Shown in pieces: positions 48,400-60,959 of a stretch of 64,000 nt of DNA. Position 1 is the stretch's first letter; the number at the start of each line of letters is the position of its first letter. The notes below the pieces were generated by a model. The model was not told the origin of the DNA and did not search any database. It saw only the letters and a program-made list of their open reading frames with translations. The stretch comes from Paguma larvata (taxonomy: Eukaryota > Chordata > Mammalia > Carnivora > Viverridae): the NCBI GenBank assembly GCA_030068075.1, contig CM057825.1, forward strand, positions 84,163,623-84,227,622, in the 5' to 3' direction. Made by a program: the position numbers and the translations under genes.

Positions 48400-49870
48400 A
48401 TAAAGATAGTTCTTTAAAAATATCAATGTATAATTAGTGAAATCAATAAAAGCAATGAATTATTTTTTCAACATATGCAGCATTATTTTCAACATCTCTA
48501 GTGCTGGCAGTCAATTTGGCCTTTTTATAACAAAGCAGAAATAAATTATATCACATAGAATTTTCATACTATGGACATTAATTATCACAGGGCGAAGGTG
48601 TTCTGTGATTTAAAAAAACAACACTGAGAGCGTTTTCCTTGCGTAAGCAAGTTTTACAAGTGACTTGTCTTATAACTATTGAATAAAAGCTCTCATATCA
48701 ATAGAGTTATACTTTTTATTTCACATTCGCTATATTATAATACAGATATTTATTCTTTTACACTTTTTGGGAAAGGAAGATTCTCACACCCTTTCTAATG
48801 CATAAAATGCTTACTACGTTTGCATTTATAAATTGTTTACACAGGCAGACATTGCATCCAGGTTCCTAGGAAGGGAAGAAAATCTGCGCACTCGATTCTG
48901 AAGTTACAAATGACATTTGATACACTGCTGGGCTAAACACAGGGTTCGGGCTGGCTCTAGCCCTACTTGCATTTCAGCATTGAAAAAAAATCAGTCATGG
49001 GTAATGCTTTCAAAAATTCTAATCCAAAGCTTTGCTTATGGATATCATATGATTTTAAAAGGTAATAAAGAACATTCCCTGTAATCAAGGGCGAGTCAAG
49101 GAAAATGGCCTACAAGGGAGTAAGTCAGCCAAACAAAAGCTTGACCCGACACCAAGCTCGTTGTCAGAAGCACAGCTGCCACACCAACCAATGAGACCTG
49201 AACGGGAGGCAGCCAGGAAGTCAGGTGCTGGGGCTGGAAGGACTCTGTTCCAGATCCATTGGCAGTTGGCCCTTCAGCTGCTGTACATCCCCAGTGTGGG
49301 CCCAGGGGTGTTGGATCTGGTTTTGGACCACAGGAAGGGAGTGAAGTGAAGTACAATCCATATTGTCAACAGCAAGACTGGCAAGTTAGTCCTGATAACA
49401 TATTCATGGGAAGATACCCTGTTTTGCTCTTTGGGTTCCGTGGGGAAGGAGGGCCCATGGAGACTGCATGTAGCAGCTCTGGGGACATAATAGACCCCTC
49501 TGCTCATAGAACCTGGGCATGGGGTTCAGTTTTCCTTTAACCTTCGATTCCTGTAGATGGCATGTCTTATTTACTAAGTAGGGCTTTGCAAACTATGGCG
49601 AGACAAGTGAATACCGGGTTTAAAGGGGAGGTGTGGTTAGAGGGAACATGATACTTAGATTTTAAAAAGAAAGTGGATCTTTGAATTTGGCATTATGAAC
49701 AGAGAGCTGTCATGTTTCCTTCACTCAGTGGAGAAAATAAGTGACCCTTGCTGTGATTAGCAACTCACTGTGTCTGTTTAGTGTCAAGAATGCTGCTAGC
49801 ATCTAATCAGAATTTAAATCATAGATCACCTCTTCAAAAGGAAATGTCTAAACAGAGAAGAATACATCTT
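48400..49870. other. Intronic DNA, nothing recognised
   Basis: AT-rich to 49080, then GC-balanced unique sequence to about 49560. Overlapping open frames of 60-93 codons at 49096-49540 show no splice support or known product. Confidence 0.35.
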
Positions 49871-50099
49871 TATGTCAAGTCATCTTATAATACCTTTGAA
49901 GCTCAGGCGTGTCCTGCTTGCACAGAGCAGGCATTTCATAAACGTCGAACGCCGAATATGACTTACTGAATCTTGAACTTGTCTAGTCACCCAGTCGTAT
50001 GGCCACCAGGTTTGTACTGTTATACTCTCACTTTGGTGGGAGACCTTGTATGCAAAGTTTATGAAAATTTTCCTTTTTGATAAACATATTAGTCCACCG

Positions 50100-50170
50100 T
50101 AGTGAGTAGCACCTGGCATGGGACACTGCACATAGTATATTCTCAATAAACGTTTGTTAACTTCAATAAT
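50100..50170 (+). repeat. L2/MIR 3'-end-like fragment
   Basis: AGCACCTGGCATGGGACACT followed by GCACATAGTATATTCTCAAT and AAACGTTTGTTAAC is the conserved 3' end shared by L2 and MIR. Confidence 0.65.
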
Positions 50171-50404
50171 CGTCACTAGGAATTGCAAGACATTCTGGGG
50201 AATATGAGAGATATTCTAAGATCCTAACTTTTCGTGGAAAATACAAAAGTACAGGATGAACAGAAATGAAATAGAATAGAAATACACTAACATGCAGAGA
50301 ATTAAAAACGTTATCATATACACATATATAAAGATAAAGAGAGGCATCTGTAGCAGCCAGAGATTCACTTCCAACATGGTTCTGATGGAGGAGATGGATT
50401 TGTG

Positions 50405-50565
50405 ATAACAGCTAGCATTTATTAAACACTTACTATCGGCCAAGCTCAATTTTAATAGCTTTTGATATATTGATTATCTTGTTTAATTTTTACTACAGAT
50501 GTACTATTATTATTTCCATTTTACAGATGTGAAAACTGGGGCTCAACTTTCAAAATCATTGCCCA
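50405..50565 (+). repeat. MIR element
   Basis: AGCATTTATTAAACACTTAC and TATTATTTCCATTTTACAGA followed by TGTGAAAACTGGGGCTCA give a clear MIR core. Confidence 0.85.
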
Positions 50566-50604
50566 AGGCGGGTGGGGAGGCAAGGCGAGGTGTGCAGCCA
50601 GAAG

Positions 50605-50980
50605 ACACTATGATCCGAATGCTCGTTTTGGGTCCCGCTCCAAATGCAGGTGTTGCAATCCTAATGCACTATGTGATGGTATCAGGAGGCAGGGCCCTCG
50701 AGGGGTGATTAAGTCATGAGAGTGGAGCCGTCACAAATGGGATTAATACCCTCATAAAATAGACCCCATCGAGCGCCCTCCCTGCTTCAACCATGTGAGA
50801 ACACAAGGAGAGGATGGCTTTCTATGAACCAGAAGACAGACCTTCACCAGAATCCGTGCTGGCACCTCGATCTTGGCCATCAACCTCCAGAACTGTGAGA
50901 AATCAAGATCTGTTGTTTATAAGTTACCCTGTCTGTGGTATTTTGGTATAGCCCTGCAAACAGACTACGACAACCTACGA
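50605..50980 (+). mobile_element. MST-type MaLR solo LTR
   Basis: TGATCCGAATGCTCGTTTTG, GGGGTGATTAAGTCATGAG and GATTAATACCCTCATAAAAT, then CCAGAACTGTGAGAAATCAA and TTTATAAGTTACCCTGTCTG, follow the MST LTR throughout. Both ends seem present. Confidence 0.88.
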
Positions 50981-51549
50981 CAATGTGGAAGAGCAGTAAT
51001 TTTACAGTCTTCGGACGGGGGGTTCTGGAGCATTGTTTGGGCATAACCACAGCTGCACATGTAGGACTCAGGTGGAAACTGAAATACCGGTTGGCGACGA
51101 ACGCACCTCTGGAGATCCAGTTCTCTTGTCTTCTCAGCAACAGTGTTTGCAGGCAGCTTCCTATATTTGAGTGTAACCATTCCCGTGGGTCCTTGTGACC
51201 CGCTCTGTTGGTATCTCTCCTTCTGATCCACACTGTACACTCCCTAGACTCCTTTCTCCCCCTGACTTCTAAGTAATCAAGCCTTCCTTTGCCACGTGGT
51301 CTCTGCTCACTTCCTGCTTCCCGTGCAGATGCATTTCAGTTTCTGAACCCCTCTCTTGCTGTGGCCTTCTCTGAGGTCTTGAATTCACGTGACTCAGACT
51401 GGCTCAGAGGTCGGCTGGCATGCAGTCAGTCATTCCCATGGGAGGAGCCCTGTCTCCTCCGGTCACCCCAGAGATCCAGGCCCTGACGGGAGACAGCAGC
51501 CTTTATGTAAAGTACTTATCTGAATTGAACTGAGTCGGCATGGCCAGGT

Positions 51550-52005
51550 GTGATGGTTAATGGTGTGTGTCAACTTGGCTAGGTTATGGCACCCAGTTTT
51601 TTTGTTTTTGTTTTTGTTTTTGTTTTTGTTTTTTTGTGAAACAGCAGTCTACATGTTGCCCTGAAGATATTTTTTAGATGTGATTAACATTTAAATCAAG
51701 TAGACTTTGGGAAAAGCAGATTACTGTCCATAATGTGGCTAACCCTCATCCAATCAGTTGAAAGCCTTAAGAGAAAAGATTGAAGTCCCTCTACATAGAA
51801 GGAAGTCGGCCTCCAGACTGCCTTCATTATCAAGATGCAGCATCAACTTTTTCCTGGGTCTCCAGCCTGCTGCCTGCTCTGTAGATTGCAAACTTGCTAG
51901 GCCCCACAATCTACTGAGCCAATTCCTTAAAATAAATCCCTCTCTCTTTCTACGTATATTCACTCCCCCTTGGTCTGTTTCCCTGGAGAACCCTAATAGA
52001 CCAGG
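51550..52005 (+). mobile_element. LTR-like interspersed repeat with TTTTTG insertion
   Basis: It starts TGTGATGGTTAATGGTGTGT, continues AGACTTTGGGAAAAGCAGAT and CATCCAATCAGTTGAAAGCC, and ends CCCTGGAGAACCCTAATAGA. This is a common mammalian repeat that I can recognise but not name. A (TTTTTG)n run at 51597-51637 interrupts its 5' part. Confidence 0.65.
51597..51637 (+). repeat. (TTTTTG)n microsatellite
   Basis: Six or so TTTTTG units. Confidence 0.9.
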
Positions 52006-52289
52006 GTAGTAGGTTCATAAAGATAGTGAGCTCTGATAAGAAAAGGCACTGTATTCAATATAATCAGAGACGATAAGAATGGAAACTAACTAGTTGATCT
52101 GAGAAATGAGTGACAAGACTAAGAATACCTTAAATAAATAAACATGAGATGGCTTTGAATTGGCACATGGAATATCAGACAGTCAATCATATGAAAAGTT
52201 TCATTATATCTGAAGCTGCTGCTTCCAATGAGATAAAAAAACAAGTAGAATGACTTAGTATAATTTCAGCTTGAGAAAAGGAACGGGAA

Positions 52290-52500
52290 CTTAGTTTTAT
52301 TCAGCATCTACTAGATGTCAGGCCCTTTTATGTACAGAAAGTCATCACTTAATTAACATTTAATTTCACAATATTTAATTATTACCATAGAATTCAATTG
52401 ATCCTATTTAATAATCACAATATCCTGCAGAGTGGGAGCCTGAGATTTAAGGAGGTCAAGTAACTTGCATCCTTGGTTACTCGGAAAGCAAGAGATGACT
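52290..52500 (+). repeat. MIR-like fragment
   Basis: TTATTCAGCATCTACTAGAT, GTCAGGCCCTTTTATGTAC and TAAGGAGGTCAAGTAACTTG are in MIR order, with a diverged middle. Confidence 0.6.
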
Positions 52501-53240
52501 CTCTTCTTGACTAAGATACTCAGACAGAGTCACTCATTACTCGCTTTAATAGACTGAACTGAACATGCCTTCACCTCAGGACTGCTGTGCACGCTGTACC
52601 CTTGGCGTGGACACTTGCCCCTGCTTCGGGTTTTTTTTTTTATCTTTTAAATTGCAGCCTGAACATTCTCTTTAGGGACTCATTTCTGTCTTGCCCCAGG
52701 CTGAATCAGGACTGCTTATAACTCCAAGCTCCTGATTGTTTTTGTTTTGTTTTGTTTTCATGGTAGTAAGCCTATGCGTTTGTGTGCAAGCATTTCTTTA
52801 AATGAGTTTTCTGTACTGGACTGTAAGTTGCATGAGATCAAGAGCTCTTTTGTTCATCATTTTATCTCTGGGCCCTAGTGAAGTACTTTGAATGTGGTAA
52901 TGACTCAGTGACTACATATTAAGCAAAGTAATGTGAATGAATTTGCAACCAAAACTGTCCGAGGCCACAGTTCATGCTCTCTTCCTTTGCATCACATGGC
53001 TTTCTGATTCTTTCCTCTAAAAAGGCACAGGTTTCTGACTTTCTAAAAAATAAATAGGAAAGCACCATGTCTTCTGTCCCAACCCCTGCCCCAACTGAAA
53101 CTCTACATAAAAAGAATCCTGTTTTTAAACCAGCACCTCAATGTTATTTTGCTATTAATAAAATCTCCCCTCTCTAGTTACGAAATGTCAGAAGAGAGTT
53201 GCCTTTTCTCTATCTCTGTTTTAGACCAGCAAACCAAGTT

Positions 53241-53464
53241 AAAAATTTTTTTTAATGTTTTATTTTTGGGACAGAGAGAGAGAGAGAGAATGTGAGCAGA
53301 GGAGGGGCAGAGAGAGAGGGAGACACAGAATCCGAAGCAGGCTCCAAGGCCCCAGGTTCTGAGCTGTCAGCACGGAGGCCGATGTGGGTCTTGAACTCAT
53401 GAACCATGAGATCACGACCTGAGCTGAAGTCAGACACTTAACCAACTGAGCAAGCAGGTGCCCC
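53241..53464 (-). mobile_element. CAN-SINE, minus orientation
   Basis: TTTTTTTTAATGTTTTATTTT tail, GA tract, inverted body, and an altered head (GAGCAAGCAGGTGCCCCC). Flanks CAGCAAACCAAGTT (53228) and CAGCAAACCGAGTT (53465) differ at one base, so this copy is older. Confidence 0.94.
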
Positions 53465-53479
53465 CAGCAAACCGAGTTT

Positions 53480-54570
53480 TAAAATATACATACAAAATGT
53501 GTGACAGTAATCTTTTGATCCATGCTAAAGATTTTAAAGAAACTATTAAAGCAGACACCTAAAATATATCTTTGAATAAATACTGATTAGTCCAGGAAAA
53601 TTCAGAAATAGGGAAATGTCCTCCGTGAACCGAGGTGAGAACACCAGTTGAACCTCTATATTTAAGGCATTCCAACTAAATGTATCAAAACTCTAGTAAT
53701 GGATGTTTATTGATGATGAATGTTATGTAAATCTATTATACTTTATAGGTGACAAAGCATTCAGACTATTCAACATCAGATTGAATCTCAGTGACATGGG
53801 TTTTTTAATGCCTTACTGCTACAGGTGTTAAAAGTCAAAGTGCATAAAATGAAAGAAAATCACATATCCTACACTTTTTATTTGCCCTTCCCATCTACTA
53901 AAGTGTTTCTCAGATTTTCAAAGGTTTAAGCATCAGATGTTTCACCATACTTATAACATCTGCTTCAAATGGATCGGGTAACCTTGTAGAGTATTCATGT
54001 ATTGAAAATTTCGTTACAAGTTTGTGCAATCAGCATTTAGGAATATAAGTAAATATATTTATTTGTTTTACTTTTCAGTAACAAATTTAAAATATCTTCC
54101 ATTGTGCAAAGTACAGATGGGATTCAATATTCCACTTTACTTTTCTGAATTCTTATTTTAATTTGTCTAGTTTTATGACTCCTCACTAATGGCTCTGCAC
54201 ACACACAGTCAAGCCTTAATAGATCATTCTTTATCATTTAAGAATGTGTTCAGCTAGACGTTGCAGAAAGCTGAAAACTTGGCTTACACAATGGAGGGTT
54301 CATTATCTTCCTTAACAAAATGTCTGGAGGAAGGTAGCTGCTGGCCTGGGGTCAATAGTTCAATAATATCAGGACAGATTTCAATACAGTTCTCTTGTTT
54401 CTTTCCTCAGCTATGTTGCCTTATGGCTCCAAGATGGTTGCTGCATGTCTATACATCAAGAAAGCCAAAGCTTTCCCAAAAATCCATATTGGCCTTCCAA
54501 CTCTGTCCCATTGGGTAGATCTGTGTCACATGGCCTTTCCTTGTGACACAGCACCAAGATGTTAAAAAAA
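53480..54570. other. Intronic DNA, possible old repeat at 54245-54560
   Basis: AT-rich to 54240. The following text (GGCTTACACAATGGAGGGTT, GGCTCCAAGATGGTTGCTGC) resembles a common ancient repeat, but I could not name it. Confidence 0.35.
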
Positions 54571-54572
54571 AA

Positions 54573-54790
54573 AGACAACAGGTCCAAATAGAGTCACTTA
54601 TGCTAAGCCCCATATATCAAATCAAGACTTAATAGCTAACCTAATTGCAGTTTCAGCCTCTCCCCAGGATGTGACCTTTAACCAGTCAATCTGGAATTAC
54701 CTTGTCAGCACCAGTAAGGTTATGTGTCTGATAGACCCCTTCCTCCACCATGGATGGAAAGGCGGCCTGGCCTGAAATAGCAAAGAGTAT
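54573..54790 (+). mobile_element. Partial LTR related to the copy at 43212
   Basis: GACAACAGGTCCAAATAGAG, CACTTATGCTAAGCCC and GACTTAATAGCTAACC align with the 5' part of the element at 43212-43565. The 3' half is missing. Confidence 0.6.
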
Positions 54791-55109
54791 CAGAAAAGTA
54801 TTGAAATGCACCTAGTGCCAATCTGATCAAAATTTGTATTCTTTTTTTATAAAGAAGAGAAGGGATGGCTATTGGAGAGTCAATTAATGGTGCCTGCTAC
54901 AGACCCTTTTGAAAACAACCCTTTTTCTGATAGGCATTCTAAAATTAGTGAAGTCCAGTTGTTTAGGTGAGAGCGATATATGAGGATGAGAAAAGAGGGC
55001 CTAGAATATCTCTTGCCCTTACTCCTCTTATTACCTCTAAGTATCATGGTCTTTTTATTTGATGAAAGAAAGCTTAACAAATACTCTAAACCCCTCATTT
55101 AATCCAGGA

Positions 55110-55240
55110 TGAAATAGAGAACTAGAAAGAATAAATCAATTTTCTAAGATCACAAAATCAGTGACAGATCTAGAACAAAATCACACATTTCCTGGTTGGT
55201 CCAGTGAGCTTTCCTGTGTACCACACCATCAGTTTTTATT
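55110..55240 (+). repeat. MIR 3'-part fragment
   Basis: TTTCTAAGATCACAAAATCA, GTGACAGATCTAGAACAAAA and CCTGGTTGGTCCAGTGAG keep MIR order. Confidence 0.55.
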
Positions 55241-55639
55241 TGTCTGACTTTTGTGGCTGCATAATTTATCCTAAGAAATCAATAGTTGTACCGTCACTGA
55301 TTTCTATCTATTCATTTTAGCTGTTCTCCACATTGAGAATCCTCTCTTCTCCACGTGGAATTCCCCAAATTATTATGTCCAAGACTTCCTTACAACTAGC
55401 TATAGGAACATAATATAGAAACGTGATGTGGGCTAATGAAGTTTCAGTAAGTGTTAGACCTAATTCACATACGTTTACTGAGATTAATGAAATACTTGGC
55501 CTTCCTATGATTTCAAATTGCATTTATGATTTCTACTTACCATGTTTCACTTTGTAATTTTTCTCCTGTTCCTATTTAGATAGCTTGCATTTCCCCCTTT
55601 TTTGTTATTAAATGGGAATCATATTTACTATTTCTTTTC

Positions 55640-57130
55640 TTCAACTTTTTTTTTAACAAGCACACCTGACATATTTGTTTTAATTTCCAATCCCTCTACC
55701 ATTAATATACTATTTCACTTCTCCTTTGTTTTGTCTCCTAAACTAATTTATTATATTTTATTTTACTACAATATTTATTTAGATTTACCCACATATTCAT
55801 TAAATTATTTGATTTGTATCTCTCCTTTTTTCTGGTTCAGTGTTCTTCTTACTGAAGTACATCCTTTAGTGGCTCTTTCAGGAAGGAATATGAGAATGGT
55901 CAACTCTATCAGTTTCTGTTCAAAAATATTTTTATCCTATTCTTCCCTTTTAATTATAATTGATTTGAGTATAAAATTTTAAATTGACCAGTGTTTTTTC
56001 CATAGCACATTTGAGTATATTTTTCCATTTTCTGCTAGCTCTATTTTTATTGATGAAAAGTCTACTTCAGCCTAATTATTGTTCTTTAGTTAATCTGCGT
56101 GTTCTTTCCAGTTGCTTTTAATATATATATATTTTTAGGTTTAGCATTATTTATTTCTATTATATTGTATCTAGATATGGATTTGTTTTTATTTATTTCA
56201 TCCCCTATAATTCATTTTTTTACATTTATTTATTCAAAGAGAGACAGACAGACAGAAAAAGTGAGTGGGGGAGGAGCAGAGAGAGAGGGAGAGAGAGAAT
56301 CCCAGGCAAGCTCCACACTGAAAACATAAAGCCTGACACGGGGCTCAAACCCACACACTTTGAGATCATGACCTGAACCGGAACCAAGAGTCGAACACTT
56401 AACTGACTGACCCCCTTTTGTAATTCTTATTGGATATATGTTCGTCCACCTCATTCTTTCCTTCATGTCTCTTAGTGTTAAAAAAATTGCGTTTGATCTC
56501 CTTTCTTCTGTACTAATTAGAGATAATTTCCTTAGACATGTCTTCCAGTTTATGCAATAACTCTTTAGCCACTGAGCAGCTCATCCATCAAGGATTTTCA
56601 TTTTAATGAACTTATTTCTCAATTTCTTAAAGTTTTATTTGGTTGTTTTTCAAGTTTGCCTTTCCTTTTTTAAAATTATATCTTGTTTTTTCATTTTTAT
56701 AGCTATTCCTTCTTTAATCTATTTTATCATTCTAAATATACTCTTTTGTAGATTCTTGCCTATTACTTTATTACATTAAGGTAATAAGGGTGTTAGTCTT
56801 TCTGTTGTGTCTCCTGATCCTCCCTTTCAGAAATTTGGTTTCTTGTGTGGCTTTGTCATTTTAGTATTGTGGGTTTTTCTTCAGCTGTAAGAGTCTTGAG
56901 ACCCCAGGCTGTGTCAGTGTCCTTACACCTAGGTTTGGGATTTGGTTTTGTCAGGTTCGCTTTTTTATTTTTTCTGTATATTATGTTCACTTTTTGAGAT
57001 TTTCGAATAACTCCATATGAATGGACACTTGCATAAAGTTCATCTTTGGGGGTTTAATATTTGCTGAGAATTTATTTATTCCCCTGTAGCAAGTAGAAGC
57101 AAATATCCTTGTTGCTTACCTAAACCAGTA
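55640..57130. repeat. L1M-type LINE remnant, split by a SINE
   Basis: TTTTTATTGATGAAAAGTCT, GTATCTAGATATGGATTTGT and TTTTTATTTATTTCATCCCC lie before the SINE. CCTCATTCTTTCCTTCATGT, TTCCAGTTTATGCAATAAC and TTTTATTTGGTTGTTTTTCA lie after it. The order matches an abundant T-rich L1M segment. All frames are broken. Confidence 0.7.
56214..56415 (-). mobile_element. CAN-SINE nested in L1M, diverged
   Basis: TTACATTTATTTATTCAAAG tail, GACAGACAGACAG, body and an incomplete head (AACTGACTGACCCCC). It is one of the more decayed copies. Confidence 0.9.
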
Positions 57131-57959
57131 TCTCCCACAGGGACTGTGGTGTCAGATACGTGTTTACCACTCTGACCACAAATTACTTTTTTGTTTCTGA
57201 AGCAATTTCATTTTTCTTTCAAACTTCACTATGTATTATATTTTTTTGTTATATTGTATCCAGCATTCCCACAAGTTAGGAGAGAAAGACTTATTTGTGT
57301 TACTTCAGCTTGTCATGTTGCTAGAAACAAAAATCCCATTATTATTATTATTATATGATTATGAATGCATTTTATTAAAACAGTGTCAAAAGACTGCTCC
57401 CCTTCTTACTGTTCTTGCCTTTTCTATACCATTTTAAGAACAGAATCAATGGCTGCTAGAATCAAATCCTCAAGTAATTTGAGTTACAACATTTTCATAT
57501 TGTTTTTACATTCCTGATTTCCATATTTTAGAGTATGCTTATGGCATAGAGATAGAAGGAAATAATTTGTATAGAGTTATAGCAGTCAACATACTATTTT
57601 CAATTCCTTTAGGCAAAGCAATATCAGAATTTCATCCGTAGAGTTCTTAAACATTATTTTTTTCTCCATTCCTCTGAGATCCCCACTTTAACAACTTCCT
57701 CCCTTCCCCACTCTTGTTATAACTCTCAAAGGGAGGAAAATGAGAGGAAGATACTGAAATAATTTGTGAGAAAGAACCAAAAGAACAAAGATTATGTAAT
57801 AAATTGGCAGAAGGAGAGAAGGAAATGAAAAAGATCAAAGAGTAAATTTTTAGGAGCGGAGAAAAAAAATGAAAATGAATAAAGAGGCTCTGGACAAAGG
57901 AAGAGAGAAAGGAGGTAGGGGCGCCGGGATGGAGAAGGTGTAAAGCATTGTGGGTGGTG

Positions 57960-58185
57960 AGAAGAGGAAAACAACAAACAAACGTCCTTTATGCCTCTCG
58001 TGTGCCAGACAGAATATTAGGCACTTTTCGTCTCTCATGTAGCCCCACCAGATGTGTGAACTATGAGTGCTTATGTTATTTCATTTGGTAAATCAGTTCG
58101 GTCAGTGAAATTAAAGAACTCATCCAAGATCTGAAGGGTTAGCAAAACCCAGAGTCAAAATTCAAGCCCAAATGTGTGCGTTTTC
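57960..58185 (+). repeat. MIR element
   Basis: CTCTCGTGTGCCAGACAGAA, TGTTATTTCATTTGGTAAAT, GAACTCATCCAAGATCTGAA and AGAGTCAAAATTCAAGCCC are in MIR order. Confidence 0.7.
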
Positions 58186-58189
58186 ACCA

Positions 58190-60290
58190 AAAACCGGGGC
58201 AGGATTGGGAAGGTCCCTCTCCACCCTCTGCGTGGAACCCAGGACAGATGCCCCTGTTCTTTGCTTTGCTAGTTAATTACATCTCTGATTAGTAGAGGAC
58301 AAAGGGGAGCGCACAGAAGAGAAGCCCGACGGGATGAGAAGGAAATGACTGGGAGAAAGGAAGATGATTCATTTATAAGCTCATTGTCCCCTGGAAACGT
58401 AAGAGGCCTCCTAGGAGGAGACCTTCAGTGTCTGTAGGGACAACTTGAGCGCTGAAGAAAGCGTTAACCCAGAGGTGAATGGGAACAGAAGTGCTGAAGC
58501 ATTTTCAGACCTCCCTACTTCAGCAAGCCACGAAAAAAAGTCATAAAAGGGCTTCAGCCCCTTCCTCCTCTCCACTCACACTATTAGCTACTGGCCTGAC
58601 CAATTTCAAACCAAGCCTCCTTCGAGAGCAGTGAACTCACCTGCTGGCATTTCTTCAGCATCCGCACAGGGCATAGGATCGCGTCTCATTCTTACACTAC
58701 AACTTAGAAAGCGTTTGCTGCATTATTCACCAACTCCCACTCCTCCAAAATCACCCAAGCGGTATTATACAGCAGTTTACAAACTAAACACTTGTATATA
58801 TGCCCACTGATGATGCTCTATGTCTTGTCTCCATGTTGCTGGTAGTGGAAGTCATGTTAGATACACGGTAAGGTAAACTCACCTTGTCATTAAAGTTAAA
58901 AAAAAAAAATCAGAAGTCCCTTCCTTTAAAAAAAAAAAAAGAAAAGAAGATAAAAAGGCTTGCTCATTTTTATCATCATTTTCATCGGGTGATTATTTCC
59001 AGAGATGGAAATAAAGGTCATTGTTAATCCCCAAATTCTAGTTCAGTGTTATGGCACATCATCTCTTGATAAAGCCATCGTTTAATCTGGTCTGTTCTAA
59101 TTAGAGACAAGTTTGGAGTTTTCTGTCAAGAAAGAGTGTTTCTGCAGGCTTTTTCTTAGGTGTGGGAGAGTCTGCTAAGCATTTCAGAGGCGGATGGACC
59201 TCCCTCTGCAAATCTTGAATTGCCCATGCTTTTGAACTCCTTTTCTCTTTTAAAGCTACCTAGGTTAAAAATTAAGCCCCTACAGCGAAGGGCACCTGTA
59301 TTTGCTAGTCCTATTATGCAGCTATACTGAAATGCTTTACAGCTGTCTAAATTAGCATAATTAAATCCACATCAATTAAAAACCTCAATCGCCTCTCTCC
59401 CCTTCACATGTAGATGGTGACATTTGTCTAAGGTGGGAAATAACAAAGGAACTTCTTAACAGTTGAAGATGGGCTGAAAAGGAGGGTAATAGGATTGGTC
59501 CATTGTCCTGGGTTCACCTTAAGACTGGGAAGCAGTGGCCAATGAGGGCTGTTTGGCCAAAGTAGGATGCAGTTTGCATTTCAATGGTGCTGGCTCTGGG
59601 CGGCCATCAGAGATGTGCATTTTACAACAGGCCTTGCCTTCTATTGCTCTTTATCCACCAGTAATGAGGGTAAACAAAGCACCATTAGGACTTTGGGGAT
59701 GGCGGTTGTTTTTAAGCTGGGGGAGCCGGGTGACCTCAGGATAGTGACACGACTACACCGTGTGGTGCTGGCAAAGAAAATTCCTAGAGATGAAAACTGA
59801 CGTGGGGTCCAGGGGTTAATTTCTGGAACAGACAAATTTGCATACAAATGAAAAATGATGGGCTTCCCGTTCTCCTAAATTTTCATGTCATCAGCATCAA
59901 ACAGCAGCCTGTGCTTCCTTGCCATTTGAAGAATATTCATTACTTTAGAAGAAGGGGCACCTTGTTTGGTGTTCAACTCCATGCAGGTCAATGACTTAAT
60001 TTGTGAAACTTCTGGTGCATTTTGTAATTCTTCCAAATATGGCTTACATGATGTTTATTTTTAGAATCGTAATTGTTTCTGAAAATACATTGAGTGTCAT
60101 GTGGTTGACTACCTGGAGCATTTACCTTTTTCACCCTCATGAGTTCCTGAAGTACATTTAGCCCACCTTCCCTTGTTACAGTATTGCAGAAGCTAACCGC
60201 CTGGTGTATGTGTAGTTACTGGATCCGAGAACCAGGCCAGGCCAAAACTTAGATATTTCTCTAAAGCACATAATACTTGGTCACTCTTCT
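58190..60290. other. Repeat-free block with homeobox and octamer words, possible enhancer
   Basis: Two kilobases without recognised repeats. AGCATAATTAAATCC and ATCAATTAAAAACC (59354-59380) are TAAT-type sites, and ATTTGCAT at 59836-59843 is an exact octamer. Text around 59520-59640 and 59820-60060 looks constrained. Enhancer function is inferred only. Confidence 0.35.
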
Positions 60291-60294
60291 TCTG

Positions 60295-60950
60295 GCTTTT
60301 AGTTGTTTTTTAAATAGACTCTAGTGTTTTAGAGTAGTTTTAGGTTCTCAGCAAAATTGAGAGGAAGGTACCGAGAGTTCCCATATACCCTGTCCCCCCA
60401 TGCCTGGACAGCTTCCCCCATTATCAACACCCCAGATGCTCACCAGGGTGTACACTCGTTACAACTGACGAACATACATTGACACATCACAGTAACCCAA
60501 AGTGCATAGTTTACCTGAGGGTTCACTCTTGGCGTACATTCTATGGGTTTGTGCAAATATATAACGACACGTATCATACATTATTATAGTATCACACATC
60601 ATTATAGTATTGTATCGTGTTTAATAGTTTCACTGCTCTGAATATCCTCTGTGCTCTGCTTCTTCATCGCTCGCTCGCTCTCAATCCCTGGCAACTGCTG
60701 ATTTTTACGGTCTCTGTTTTTGCCTTTCCCAGGGGGTCATGTCACTGGAATCATACAATATGTAGCCCTTTCAGATTGGTTTCTTTTGCTTAGTAATCTG
60801 CACTGAAGTTTCCTTCATGTCTTTTTGTGGCTTGATCGCTTGCTTGTTTTTAGCCCCAAATAATATTCCATTGACTGGGCATACCACAGTTCATCCGTTC
60901 ACTTACTGGAGGACACCTTGGTTGCTTCTAATGAGCTTTTTTGATGATAT
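60295..60950. repeat. Decayed L1M 3' UTR-like segment
   Basis: TTTTAGGTTCTCAGCAAAAT, ACTGACGAACATACATTGAC, CATTCTATGGGTTTGTGCAA and AATAATATTCCATTGACTGG, then TACTGGAGGACACCTTGGTT, follow a very common L1M stretch. Confidence 0.8.
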
Positions 60951-60959
60951 AGTTCAATC

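Noticed and set aside
51597..51637. Regularly spaced repeat that might suggest an array
   Set aside because: It is a simple TTTTTG microsatellite, without spacers.
57622..57651. Possible last exon: acceptor CAATTCCTTTAG, then GKAISEFHP and a stop in the phase of the exon at 40402
   Set aside because: Only eight to nine codons, no clear polyadenylation signal, and the exon at 62603 gives a longer phase-matched alternative with a strong donor. It remains possible as an alternative end.
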